DNA from: Cynocephalus volans
Taxonomy: Eukaryota > Chordata > Mammalia > Dermoptera > Cynocephalidae
Direction: 5' to 3'
Assembly (NCBI RefSeq): GCF_027409185.1
Contig: NC_084460.1
Span: 145,374,569 to 145,438,568, forward strand
DNA: 64,000 nt
The notes under the pieces are model-generated. The model saw nothing but the letters and a program-made list of their open reading frames with translations, was not told where the DNA came from and made no database searches. Shown piece by piece: positions 48,593 through 60,362 of this stretch (position 1 is its first letter; each line of letters starts with the position of its first letter). Both the position numbers and the translations under genes were made by a program.

Positions 48593-51500
48593 GTAAGTTT
48601 TTCCATGGGATATTGGTCTTTTTCTAAAATGATAGAAACTCAACAATGTCAAAATCACTGTTACATTAATAAGTCATTTTAACTGTGTATGTTATTTCTT
48701 TTTCCCTGTTTTGTTTGATAATAGCATTGTGGTTACTTTACTCTCTTTTATCCACTACTTTCTTTCCTTAATTACAATTCTCATTCCTTCCCTCCTCTTC
48801 TCTTTTCCTTGTAATGGTTTTGCAGTGATGGGGCACCATAGAGCACTATGATATATTTAGCTATGTAGTGTGAGCTGGGGACGATTGCATAGGAAGGATG
48901 ATCATAACGTATGTGCAATATGAAATCACGACCATGAGTTCTACCCACAGAATGGTGGACAATTGACAGCTGCTTCCAAGTGTTTCAATTTTTATCAGCG
49001 TTGTTCATCTGTAAAAAACAAGTATCAGAGGACAAAGGATTATTTTTAAATTCGTAGGACTAAAATTTAGTTAAGAAAATTTTGTCTATTCCATTATATT
49101 TTCTAGAAATCTAGAAGAGACTGCCATTCTTTTATTTTGCAATGAAACATCTGTATTTTCATGAGTATTATTCACAAACCATTGACCTTAAAACTTGAAA
49201 CTGATGACTTGTTTCTATCTTGAGCCTTCCTTTTAGCCTTTTTCTGTCTTCTATGCCATTTTCCGTGCCTTGCTTTTTCCCTTAACCAGGTTTTACCATT
49301 TTGGCTATTTTTATGTTTTAATACCCTCTACCATAACTTTTCCTTTTTATTTTCTCAATTCCCAATTTACAATCACCTTCCTTGTCTACATTATTACCAA
49401 AGCCACTTTTCACTGAAGTAATTTTCAGGGTTTTTCAGGATTTTACTGTAAGAAAGAACAGTTAATACCGTGGCTAACTTACATGCACAAGCCCCTGCAC
49501 ATTCGCTTTCAGATGTCCTGTATCTCCTTTTTCCCTACTCCTCTTATGTTAATTTTCTAATAGAGAGTTTTGTTACCCTCTTTCAGATTATTTTTCTATG
49601 GCAAACAGAGAGTGCCTTTATTGTTTCAAATTTTCAGTGTCCGCTTCTGGTTCTTACCCAATTGCTTTATGTGCTTACATTTGAGTCACTCTGCTCGTAT
49701 CGTTTCATTCCACTCAGTTGTGCTGTCTTTCCATCATCCCCTCTAGATGCATTTCTCTTGTTTCCTGTCAACACTACACCACGTGCAAGCGTTAATGACC
49801 AGGGCCCCAACAGGTACCCACTCGTAAGATGAAGCTTATGAATCAGGTTTGGTTTGGGTTTTGATTTCAATTTTGGATTTGGTTTCAATTTTACTTTTGT
49901 TCTCCCCCTCCCCCACCCAAAGCATTAAACAATTTAATTTTTGAATGTTTTTAGATGGGGCCTGGGCCCTCCAGTTTGCCCTGCTTCTCTCTATATTCAG
50001 CCTGCTTCTTTCATTGAAATTACTCATCTGGTCCTTGGGGTCATGTAAGATTGTGACCTTTAGCCAGATGCTTTTTGTCCTTCATTTTCTACTTCAAGTA
50101 TGACAGACCGGTTTTTTATTTTGTTTTGTTTTGTTTTTAACAAAACCAAGGAGTATCTCATCCATGAAAAAGAAAAAGTTAAATTTCTTTCTTTTCAAAC
50201 TCTATTTTCCATCTGAAAAGATTTAGTCTGTTGTTTATCCAATTTACTCATTTAATGGACATTTTCACATACATTGATCCTGCACTTCATTCCTTTTCTG
50301 AAATCTTTTACGTGTGTGTTCTTAAGAAATTTTCAAAAGTTGCTCTTAGATACTTTTTGGAATAAAAGTATTTTTTATACAAAAATTATATAGCATATAG
50401 AGAGATTTTCATAGAATTAACTTGAGAAATTTAGATTCTATATATTATTTTTGTAATACGCACATACCACAATTAGAGATAAAAATGTTTTTTAAAAATG
50501 AGAGAGAAAAAAAGAAAAAGGAACTAAGCAGGGATCTCTTAAGGGAGCAGGACCCAGAAAACATAAATTACTAACATTGAATAATCTTTTTGCATGTATA
50601 CTTAATTAATATTTTTATTTACAGTGATTCCTCCAAATCATTAACTGCATGAAAAGTTCAGAACACCTAAAAATTCCAGCAGGGTCTAACCAAAATCTTC
50701 TATGATGCATTACACCTTGTTTTAGTCCATAAACTAACTCTTCACTTAACAATCCTTATAGTCCTTATCATTATCTAACTCAACATTTATTTCAGTTCAA
50801 TATGAGCCTTAAATTAAACTGCCTTCATTTTGCCATCCTACTCTCAAAGGAAATAGCACTAATAGGACCCACTATTCAAAAAGGCCTCATTTGGAATATT
50901 TTGGCCCTTTCCTACTAAAAGGCAGCACTTACTGCTACTTCCTCGAGCCTGTTGTGTTCCAGGGAAAAGCTCTTGTTTCCTTTTCCTGGCATTATATCTA
51001 AGTCATCTCTGAACAACCCAGTCTGAATCTAAAATTCTCATTGTCTCTGTCTTGCAGCCCTCAAAACTGGACATCATCTTTCTCCCCTGAGTAAGGTTAT
51101 CCTTGCAGCTCAGTATCAGATAAAACTGGACTGGGTTCACCATGCACAATGTGAAAATGCTTTCTAATTATCAGTGACCCTTCCCCGCACTCAGTGTTGG
51201 CTTTTATTGCTTCTCATTTATCATCTTCCCCCTCTCTTGTCCCATCCTGAATTCACTTTCAATCCTGCTCCCATGATAGTGCCAGCGAGGGGTGAGGTAG
51301 ATGTGTTGCTGACATACACCAAGGTCTGTTTGACTTCTCACACTCAGTGTTTGCCTGGTGACCTTCAGATCAGACTGAGCATCTAATTCTAAATATGTGC
51401 TTATTAAGGCAATCCTTGCAGTGATCCACACAATTCCCTGTAGTGTTTTGTTAATGAATGAATCATTCTATTTATTTGTCCTCACCCTGATCCAAAATTA

Positions 51501-52700
51501 CACATGGCTAATGCTTCCAGATTAACCCAGAGCAATAATACAATGCACCTCTATTCTGAACCTAGGAAAAACAAACCGGTTCATAATTAACTGGTGACTT
51601 ATTTGTGCTTTACTAAGACATATCCTTTGTTTGTATAATAAATGCTAAAGTTCTAATATATGGATCAGTCCAACAAAATTTTGATTTTTGTGAGGAAATA
51701 AAAAATAAAAAGGGAAACAATTGTGAAGTGAAACACATTGTCTTTGTACACACACAATGACTTGGATGACAGAGAGTCTCTGTTCAAGCAACCAAAATAT
51801 TAAATGTAACTTCTAAGAGCCAAAAAAAACCCCCTCAAATTCCTGACTAACAAACATTATTTTGCTAATATAATGGGAATATAGTTTTTCCCTCTCATCT
51901 TTGTTTCCTTACAACTGGGATGTACATTAACAATTCAAATCCCCGGGCAATACTGAATTGGAATCTCTGGAAACTAGCTTCTGGGGAATGTGCCATTTCA
52001 ACAAACTTCGCAGGTGATTCTTTTGCACACTCAAATTTGAGAACGACTATTTCTTGAAATTTTTTCTGTTTCTCAAGCTGATGAAGATAGCTGTCTCTAT
52101 CTCAGATCTCTGGCAAGTTGCTTTCCTTGGATAGCTGTAATAAATGCTGTATCCAGGTTTTTGCGTCCCTGTAGCTTATTCAATTTGGAGAAACTTCTTT
52201 AACAAAAATAATACCAAATTATGAATACAAAATCAATTTTAAAATTAAATATTTATTTAGAATAAGAGAAGAAAGCACAATAAACTAACAGATAATAAAA
52301 TAGTAGAGTTTTAAGTTCCTTTCTTCTGAGATCTCTTTAAGTGATTTACCAGAATGCTTACATAGAAATGCTGTCTTCACTTCCCTAACTTGAAAACTCT
52401 ATAACTCCCAGAAACTTCAACACTTACCCGAGTCCATAAGGAGAAGCTCCAACCATAAGCTTATTGGCTTCATCCTAAATCTACCTGAAAATTCAATACG
52501 AGGATACTTCAAAAAGTCCGTGGAAAAAGTAGAATTAAAAGACAATACAAGTCTTTCTATGCACTTTTCGAAGCCCTCTCCTATAAGCCATTCACCTACA
52601 AGCCATTCACACCCATGGCAAACAAGACTACTAGTATGAAAGTGTTCATCCTGAGCCATAATCCTATGGTTTTGATTGGTCTCTTTTTCTCTCTACGTAG
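48593..52700. other. GABRR3 intron 3 (4.1 kb)
   Basis: It contains a MER5-type fragment at about 51925-52055 ('ttcgcaggtgattctttt', 'aaatttgagaacgacta') and a short mariner derivative (listed). A (TTTTG)n-like run lies near 50118-50140. The open frame at 49470-49832 (120 codons) lacks any family motif. The remainder is unassigned AT-rich sequence. Confidence 0.55.
52499..52581. mobile_element. Short palindromic mariner derivative (MITE) 3
   Basis: Begins cgaggatacttcaaaaagtc and ends with the complement 'gcacttttcgaagccctc'. TA follows the right end. It lies 120 bp upstream of GABRR3 exon 4. Confidence 0.78.
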
Positions 52701-52924
52701 GACTTTACAATGACTTTTTATCTCAGGCATTACTGGAAAGATGAGAGGCTCTCCTTTCCTAGCACAACAAACAAAAGCATGACGTTTGATCACAGACTGA
52801 TCAAAAAGATTTGGATGCCTGATATCTTTTTTGTCCATTCTAAGAGATCCTTCATCCATGATACAACCATGGAGAACATCATGCTGCGAGTACACCCCGA
52901 TGGAAACGTCCTCCTCAGTGTCAG
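52701..52924 (+). CDS. GABRR3: GABA-A receptor rho-3 subunit, exon 4 (ligand-binding loops D, A, E)
   Basis: A 224-bp exon that enters in phase 0 after CTACGTAG and exits in phase 2 at GTAAGG. It encodes residues 103-176 plus two bases of codon 177. It contains the binding loop D motif FYLRHYW (Tyr109 and Arg111 correspond to the GABA-contacting Tyr and Arg of rho-1), the WMPDIFFVHSKRS segment around loop A, and the loop E strand MLRVHPDGNVLLS, with Arg165 and Ser175 at positions that contact GABA in rho-1. A potential N-glycosylation sequon NKS is at residue 126. No stop or frameshift occurs. Confidence 0.95.
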
Positions 52925-53564
52925 GTAAGGAGCCCATATCACCTTTGGCTTCCTTGGACTGCAGCCATGTCCACCAAAGTTGGTGGGGGTCTCACGTCAG
53001 AGTAAACTCACAACATTGCTGTCTGTTTAATGATGCCAGAGATAGGCCACAGACAAAAGATGTGATTTTCCCTGGTTCTAACATCCAGATTTTAAAGAAC
53101 AGTTTCCTATTCTTACTATACCCACCCTGGGTATATGTTGGTTGCATAAATAGATTGGAGATGAGTGTGGAAATTCTTAAGAGCCTAGCACGCAATTTTA
53201 TAGGTATGCAAACCTGCTTTTTCCTTCTCACCAGTTCCACCCAACTCCTGCACCTCACCAAGCAGTTTTGGAATCTTAGATTAGCTAAATAATTTTCTTA
53301 ACTATCTACTTCATTTTTTCATGGGAAGGCATAATCATCATCCCAATCGCCACTAATTTACTCACTTTCTTTTTCTTTTTTTAAAATTTAAAATATTTGT
53401 TCTAACACTATGCTGTAATGGCCTTCCATCTTTAATATCCCATATTTTCTTTTAGCCAAATGAATCCTGTGCATACTGAGTGGCTTGTCATAGATAATTC
53501 TAAAAATGTTTGGTAAATCTAAGCAAGTCAGTTTTTAAAGTCCTAGAAATCTCAGAAAGATTCT

Positions 53565-54006
53565 ACAGTAGGCTGAAAAAAAATGACCTCCCAAAAGTTA
53601 TCCATGTGTTCATCCCTGGAACCTGTGAAGGTTACCTTATACGGCAAAAAAGATTCTTGAGAATGTGATTAAGTATCTTGAGATGGAGAGATTATCCTGG
53701 ATTATCTGGTTGGAATTTAAATGCAGTCAGAAATATCCTTATAACAGAAAGGCAGAGGAAAATTGGATATACACAGAAGAGGAGAAGGCAATGTGACCAT
53801 AAGCCAAGGAATGCCGGCAGCCACCAGAAGCTGTAAGATGAATGCATTTTCCCCGAGAGCCTCTGAGGGAGCAGAGCCTTGATTTCAGCCCAGTGGTAAT
53901 GATTTCAGACTTCTGGCCTCCAGCACTGTGAGAGAATAAATTTCTGTTGTTTTAAACCACTAAATTTGTGGTAATTTGTTACAGCAGCAATAGGAAATGA
54001 ATACAG
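53565..54006 (+). repeat. MLT1-type MaLR solo LTR
   Basis: Landmarks in order: 'catccctggaacctgtgaagg', 'atcttgagatggagagattat', 'gccaaggaatgccggcagcc', 'cttctggcctccagcactgtg', 'gtggtaatttgttacagcagc'. This is the order expected for MLT1 LTRs. No internal region is seen. It is an ancient, non-autonomous endogenous-retrovirus relic. Confidence 0.8.
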
Positions 54007-55170
54007 ATTCTTTTTGTTCATTAAAAATACCTCTCTCGAAACACAGTACTATGTGTTGAATTTGAAATGCAGCAGCTAGATCTCTAATATGCAGGACTGG
54101 TCATGTAGATTTGGATAATCACCTTGGGAAAATATGTGACATTTACCTTACTCACTATAGCTAAACATGTGCACACATGTAATCTGTATAATTTGCATGA
54201 AAGCAAGTTCATTCCCCTGTTCCCCCAAAAGTAAACTTGTTTGGTAGTGTTTTCACCTTACTTTGTCAAAATGAAAACATGTTTTTAGATAATGTGATAA
54301 ATACTTTTATTTAAAACTCATTTTGAACATGCTGTTTTTGAGAAATTTTAAAAAGTAGGAAAACATGTTTTTACCTGAAAAGCATGGAGTGTAAGGAGGA
54401 TGTGTGCATTTGAAAGCAAGCTTGGGGAGCAGTAATAAGGATCTATGCTATGATGCCTGGCTCCTAAAACCCCCTCAGCCCTTGGTAAAGTTTTTCCATT
54501 ATCGCCTGCCCAGTCATCCCATCTCTGAACATATTGAGCACCAAACTAATCTCTCTGTGTCTCTCATGGAGAATCACATATTCTGCAGCTACTGAGATGC
54601 TAACTGTGAAGCAGTTTTAATGTTCTTTTCAGGCCAGAAAAAGAAAATCTTGTTAGTTGCGTTCACTGATATACTCGTGATTCAAAGGCGGCTGTGACTC
54701 AAAGGCAGTGAGAGGCTGATCATTTCCCATAAAGTAGTGTGTCCCTAATGCCATTTATCCTCCTTCTTATTTTACTTCCTCAACTTATTGAATAAAACTA
54801 AATGTGAATGTAACACTAAAATAAATACTTTACTCACTTCAGTACAAGGGAGCTGTTGCCAGCCATTTCCTAAAAGCTGTCAGTGTTTTTAAAAATGCAA
54901 TAAAAGGAAAGTGCTGTTTTCAATAGGACTTGTTTTTTGTACATTTTTTTTTAACTTCTCAGTATATATTGTATTCGATTTTCATGACCCTTTACCCGTT
55001 CCTCTTCCCCCCTCCCTCTCTCCCCTCCCCCCCCCACATCATATCTGTTCACTTGTCTTAAAAAGTTCAAGGAATTGTTGTGATTGTTGTGTCTTCAGGT
55101 GTAACACAGGACTCATAACTAGAGAGATAAGCCTCGTTAGGAATCAGAAGCAGAACAGCAATACCTGGCC

Positions 55171-55561
55171 TGTATTAGTCCATTTGTGTTGGTTATAACA
55201 AAATGGAACTGGGTAATTTGTACAAAAAGAAAATTTGTTGCTTACAGTTTCTGAGGCTGGAGAGTCCAAAGTCCAGCAAACACATCTGATGAAAGTCTTG
55301 GTGGTGACAGTACTGCAGGGGTCTCACACGGCAGAAAATGGTGGCGCAGAAAGAGACTAACCTCCCATGTGCTCTTCTTTTAAAGCCCTCAGAACCACCA
55401 CCATTATGAATCCACTCACTAAGCATGATCCTACAATCTAATCACCTCTTCAAGGCCCCACCCATCAATTACCATAATAGCATTTCCAACCCTTAACAGT
55501 AACAGTGGGAATTAAGCTTCAAATATATGGAATTTGGGAGACACAATTCAATCAATCCACA
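55171..55561 (-). repeat. MaLR (MST/THE1-like) solo LTR, antisense
   Basis: About 390 bp bounded by TG...CA, starting tgtattagtccatttgtg, which is the reverse end of the MST/THE1 LTR group. Interior landmarks include 'tgggtaatttgtacaaa', 'cagtttctgaggctgg' and 'cctcttcaaggccccaccc'. There is no retroviral coding region. Confidence 0.8.
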
Positions 55562-56387
55562 GCATAGCCAAATAATTCACTGTTTTAAATTTATTTTGGT
55601 AAAGGGATATCCAGCAAAGTATTAACTCAGTGGATTTTCTTTAGCCTGCACATTCCAAAGAAAGATTTGGGCCTTGCTGAGCTCCTGGGAGGTAACCTCT
55701 AATCCCTTGGAACATCCTGCCTGAGAAGAGTGTCTATATTTACATGGGGGCCTTGGGCCATGGCAGAGAGTCTGTACTAACAGTGTGGTTTAAGGTGGGG
55801 GACTTGAGCCATGTGGTATCAGATTGACCTCTGGACGGGCTGGAGACTAAGGTCAGCTACATGGGTGGTCATCCATGACTATGTGGTCAACTGTCAATTA
55901 AAACTTTGGACACCAGTCTTGGTTGAGCCTCCCTAATTGGCAACACTACATGAGTGTTGTCATGCATCATTGATGAGAGAATGAAGCATTACTCCACTAG
56001 AAGAGGACAACTGGAAATTTGCTCCTGGTGTCTCCTGGCCCCTGCCCTAGGCTCCTTTTCCATTGTTGATTTTGATCTGTATCTTTTTATTGCAATAGAG
56101 GTAACTGTTAGTCTAACAGGTTTGCTGAGTTCCATGAGTCCTTCTAGCAAATCATTGACCCTGAGTATGGTCTTGAAGATTCCTGAATGCAAGAAGACTC
56201 AAAATTGTTGTCAGCACAGCTCTTCCAGCTGACAGCAGAGCCAGTCCAAGCCCAGAGCCAGATCACCTAGTTCCAGGCTTGGTTCTGACACCACCTAGTC
56301 ACCCAGCCTCCTTGGATGTTAATTTCTTCTTGTGTACTATGAAAGGGGTGGACTGAAAGACCTCAGAGGTCTTTTCCAGCTTTAAAG

Positions 56388-56764
56388 TATAGATACTCCT
56401 CAACTTACAATGGGGTACAGGGTTGCATCCCAATAAACCTATCATAATTCGAGATTATTTTAAGCCAAAAAGTCATTTAATACACCTAACCTACCAAACA
56501 TCATAGCTTAGCCTAGCCTACCTTAAACATGATCAGAACACTTACATTAGCCTACAGTTAGGTAAAAATCATCCAACACAAAACCTATTTTATAATAAAG
56601 CATTGAATATCTCATGTGATTTATCAAATAGTGTACTGAAAGTGAAAATCAGAATGGTTGTATGGTACTTGAAGTACAATTTCTACCAAATATGTATTGC
56701 TTTTGCACCATCATAAAGTAAAAAATACCCAAGTTGGACGATCTTGAGTCAGGGACTGTCTGTA
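56388..56764. mobile_element. MER2 (Tigger-related) DNA element
   Basis: About 377 bp with ends 'actcctcaacttacaatgggg' and 'gagtcagggactgtctgta', and the diagnostic interior 'agcttagcctagcctacctta'. It is non-autonomous and has no coding potential. Confidence 0.85.
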
Positions 56765-57644
56765 CTAGGAATATGCCAAAATGAATATGTTTTGTGACTC
56801 AATGTCATCCAGACACTTCCCAGACTTGGTGGTTTGCTGCATGACTGTTGACAGTAGAATCCAGCCCACCGAAGATAAAATGGTTCTAGTCCTCTGATTA
56901 GCTCAGGGGCACAATGGGTAGGAGCATCTGTTGCCTTTGTTTTTTACAGGCTTGCTCAGGGGCCTTTTATGAACCTTTGATCTACTATTGTGGTACCAAA
57001 GTTTCTACTCTGAGGAAAGATCAGAGTACAGCAGCTTCTGCCTGAAGCCAGGGAAAATCTAGGAGGATATAAAATTTGAAAAGCAATCTTCATCAATTTG
57101 CCAGATTTTTGACTTAATAGCACCTGAATTATGCATTGTGCACACAGATCTATAACCCAAAATGCTCCAGGCTTTTCCCTCACTTCTGGAAAGAGAATTT
57201 CCTCAGGTAAATTTGCTTTGTGATGGAAACCATTACCTATAGGTTTTTATTTCCACTATCCCAGCCCTTTATTACTAGAGTCTGAGTTTGGATCTTCCAA
57301 AAACCAGAAAATATTTAGTTCTATTTAAAAGTCTTCTCCCTTTGAAGTGTGTTTTTCTGAAGACATCAGAGCCAGAAAAATACAGAGGGGTCTAACCAGG
57401 AGATGGTGAGATCAGAAGCAATTATGAGAACTGGAATTCACTCATTAACTCTGTCTAAGCAAATCATCCACTGTCCTGGGTTTGCTTTCTTGTGGATTAT
57501 TTGTACAGAAGATAGTAATGCCTGTTTTGCATTATTCTTGAAAGGCATGCAAAACAGGCAAACAATAAGAACTTCAGTGTTGCATGTGTATTTGGCCATA
57601 TGGTTAAATGATCTGTGGTTTTCTTTTTCTCATTCTTTTTATAG

Positions 57645-57727
57645 GATAACAGTTTCAGCCATGTGCTTCATGGATTTCAGCAAGTTTCCTCTTGACACTC
57701 AAAGTTGTTCTCTTGAACTGGAAAGCT
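57645..57727 (+). CDS. GABRR3: GABA-A receptor rho-3 subunit, exon 5 (Cys-loop)
   Basis: An 83-bp exon, standard size in the family, entering in phase 2 after TTTATAG and leaving in phase 1 at GTAAGT. It encodes residues 177-204 and contains the complete signature Cys-loop: Cys184 and Cys198 separated by 13 residues, with the invariant FPLD at 191-194. In all pentameric receptors of this family these two cysteines form the disulfide that contacts the membrane domain. Exon 5 ends in the codon for Tyr205 of loop B (ES|YAY). Confidence 0.96.
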
Positions 57728-58788
57728 GTAAGTCTTACTTGCCAATGGAGTGAGTACACATCATCCGAACACATCATCACATACTTGCATATAAATAAGC
57801 GTGCTCTTAACAAGCATTCTTAAATCTTGATATGTCCATCCAAAGTAGTTGTGGGTTTTTTTTGATATTTTTGTTTTTTTGTTTTTTGGGTTTTTTTACT
57901 AAGGATGATGGTAGTTTGTCTTTGAAATAAGAAGATTCAGAAGAAAAAGTGCTTTAATAATTGCATATTCTTCAGTTTCCACAATGGCTATAAAGGAACA
58001 GTTCCCTAAAAAGGTGCATTCTTTCTAATGTTATTATACAGGCTGACACAGACTTTTCACATTTGGAAAGTTCTGGAATTCGTGTTCCTGAATGAGTCAC
58101 AATCCTCCATTAAGTATACTTGGATTTCCCAGAAAAACCCAGCTCTAGATACAGACCCCCTAATCAAAGCCCTGTCAAAATCTCCCTGTCAATCACTTTG
58201 ACCCATCTGCTATTTTTGATATGACAGCTTAAAAGGTGACTGCAATTTTCCATAATGAGTCTAAAATGCTGGGAATCTCAAAGGATGTCTACTGCACAGA
58301 TGCTCCTCCCCAAATCCATTAGAAACTTTCTATACCACTATTTGATTTCAGCAGAAAATTCTTTACAAGCTGGGCGCATTTTGAAATTCTGTCCAAGAGA
58401 ACTACAGAACTAAGGAGAGCTAATGGTGGCGTCAGGCCTGTGACTGTGGAGCAGTGTTATGGCATCACTCTGAGGCCTGGCTTCATATTTCAAGAGAATG
58501 CACTCAGATATGGGAACAGTTCTTTGGAAAGTTCTGATTCATCACGTGAGCACAAGAAAAGACTCCACACTCTATCAGTCATCAGGATCTAATTTGGGGG
58601 GATTTTTTTTCTTTTCTTTTTGAAGGTGTGGGTGTGATCAGTCTATTGGCAAACATTTTTCAGCACTGAATATGGCCATGTCCTTGGACTCAGCACTGGG
58701 ACACAGAGCTCTACAAAAAATGATTATAGACCTCATGCAGCTTATGAAAGCTAATTCCAACTACAAGAATATTATTTTCTTGTTTTAG
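57728..58788. other. GABRR3 intron 5 (1.06 kb)
   Basis: A short intron with a T-rich run near 57860-57900. No repeat or additional exon is recognised. Confidence 0.6.
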
Positions 58789-58929
58789 ATGCCTACAACG
58801 AGGAGGATCTAATTCTATATTGGAAACACGGAAACAAGTCCTTAAACACTGAAGAACATATATCCCTCTCTCAGTTCTTTGTTGAAGACTTCAGTGCATC
58901 CAGTGGATTAGCTTTCTATAGCAGCACAG
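58789..58929 (+). CDS. GABRR3: GABA-A receptor rho-3 subunit, exon 6 (loops B and C)
   Basis: A 141-bp exon entering in phase 1 after TTTTAG and leaving in phase 1 at GTACAG. It encodes residues 205-251. It completes loop B (Tyr205 and Tyr207 in YAYNEED, equivalent to the aromatic GABA-contacting pair in rho-1) and contains loop C, GLAFYSST (Tyr248, Thr251). A sequon NKS is at residue 220. After this exon 754 coding bases are complete. The next exon should start with the GWYNRL segment before TM1; it is absent up to 64000, so the gene continues past the window. Confidence 0.95.
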
Positions 58930-59079
58930 GTACAGCATTTTATTTACATGGCTGATTCATCACCATTTATTAAACATCTACCGTTTGCAAAGCACCACAA
59001 CATGTGAAGAGACCTGAATCCAAACAAGTGTCCCATTTGTCCAATAACATCCTCCCTCTCCTACAGGAAGCCACCTCCA
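58930..59079 (+). other. Start of GABRR3 intron 6
   Basis: Donor GTACAG. About 58960-59000 resembles a MIR/L2 tail. The intron is longer than 5 kb because no downstream exon appears in the window. Confidence 0.5.
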
Positions 59080-59583
59080 CCATTCTAATATATCATTTCT
59101 CTCCTCCTCATGCAGCCACCTCTAACTAGATGCCTGGCTTTCCCTCTTGGCCCCTCCAGTCTGCTGTTAATACAGCAGACAGAGTGATCTTTTGAAACAT
59201 AAAAATCAAACTCTTCCCTGCTCAAAACCCTCTAGTGTTTTTCCATTACACTTATAACAAAATTCATGCTTCTCAATGTGATCTGTCTCCTGCCTAATGC
59301 TCTGACCTCACCCACTACCCCTGCTCTCTGCACCACGTCCTACTCTCTCCCTACCGGCCTTCTCGCTTGAACATCTCGTTTCAGCTGTGGTCCTCCGCTT
59401 TGGCCTTCTCCTCCCTGTGCCTGGAATGCTTTTCCTTCATCTTCTTATGGCCAGCTCCCTTGGTTCATTCAGAGCTTTGATCAAAAAAGGGCTTTCCTAA
59501 CCATGCTGTCTAAAATAGGCCTTCTCCCTCACCATTCCTTATCCTATTTGTCTATATAGCACTTGCTGTTGCTTTGTGTTGCT
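59080..59583 (+). repeat. L2 LINE 3' region, left part
   Basis: Sense L2 with its C-terminal and 3' UTR landmarks: 'aaaaccctctagtgtttttcc', 'atctgtctcctgcctaatgc', 'tgcctggaatgcttttccttc', 'ggttcattcagagctttgatc'. It is interrupted near 59584 and resumes at about 60233. Confidence 0.8.
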
Positions 59584-60232
59584 TCGCCCCCCCATGGATT
59601 TGTCACCCCACTTCCCCTGGGTGACGGAGATGCAAAGGATTACTCAAAGCCCATCTCTTCTGAGCAGTGAGAAGCCCCGAAGTGGTTAACTTCCCTGGGA
59701 CCCTCCAGCGGGAGGCAAACCTTCCTTGGGAAATTAACCCTGAATTTGGGTTCTCTTCCTGGATTTATTTTCCAGCGGGAGGCAACCCTTCCTTGGGAAA
59801 TTAACCCTGAATTTGGGTTCTCTTCCTGGATTTATTTTCCAGGAAGTTACAGGAAGAAAACATAGGTGGGGTTATAGTTTAACCATATAGGCTGGAAAGT
59901 TTCAGTGAAGCAAGCCAGATGACATTCCAGTAAGGCAATTAAGTGGTCCTATCAACACAAGCTTGATCTTAGCAAACATTCCTTCTTACAGCAATTTCTC
60001 AGTATCTTTACATAACAATCAGTAACTAGTCTGTCCTTGAGCCAGCAACCTTGCTGTGCCATAAATCTTTATCTTACACCAGAGACTTATAGCCTGAGAA
60101 AAATTTCCAGTCCTCCGCAAGGTCAATATTTGAAACTGCAAGACTTTGGAAAACCAGGCCCTGTGAAGTACATATGCTTTTTAGTATATTCCACAACTTA
60201 CCATTACATGAAACATGTATTTATTTGACCAC
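59584..60232. mobile_element. Unclassified insertion inside L2 (about 650 bp)
   Basis: It separates two parts of one L2 element, so it must be a later insertion. It holds a direct tandem duplication of 67 bp (59705-59838). The candidate ends are TGTCACC near 59601 and TTACA near 60208, which would suit an LTR, but I cannot assign a family or find a target-site duplication. It has no retroviral coding frame. Confidence 0.5.
59705..59838. repeat. Tandem duplication, two 67-bp units
   Basis: Each unit begins ccagcgggaggcaa and ends ggatttatttt. The two copies differ at one base in the stretch compared, and the start of a third unit (ccagg) follows at 59839. Confidence 0.93.
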
Positions 60233-60362
60233 TTTATTACCTCCCTAGAAAGAGGACAGAGAATCTGTCTGCCTTGCTCACAATTTCTTTCCTGGCTCCT
60301 GGAATATGGCTGGTACGTGAGAGGTGCTCAGTAAAAATCAGCTGAATGAATCAATCAATAAA
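60233..60362 (+). repeat. L2 LINE 3' end, right part
   Basis: 'actttattacctccctagaaag' and the end 'gaggtgctcagtaaaaatc' with a gaat-rich tail are the last 120 bases of L2, which fit directly after 59583. Confidence 0.75.

Larger units (their letters stand above)
52925..57644. other. GABRR3 intron 4 (4.7 kb)
   Basis: It contains an MLT1-type LTR, a pyrimidine-rich tract at about 54999-55035, a second MaLR LTR and a MER2 element (all listed). The rest is unassigned. Short open frames here have no recognisable product. Confidence 0.6.

Noticed and set aside
49470-49832. 120-codon plus-strand frame in intron 3
   Set aside because: No family motif, no GABRR3 similarity and no convincing splice borders; the sequence is T-rich, which favours chance hydrophobic frames.
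52831-53292. 153-codon frame overlapping GABRR3 exon 4
   Set aside because: It is a different frame of exon 4 running into intron 4; the exon's own frame matches the receptor.
57403-57753. 116-codon frame ending with the Cys-loop peptide
   Set aside because: Only 57645-57727 is exon. The upstream part is intron sequence that happens to be open in the same frame; the AG at 57643-57644 and the exon size in the family set the true start.
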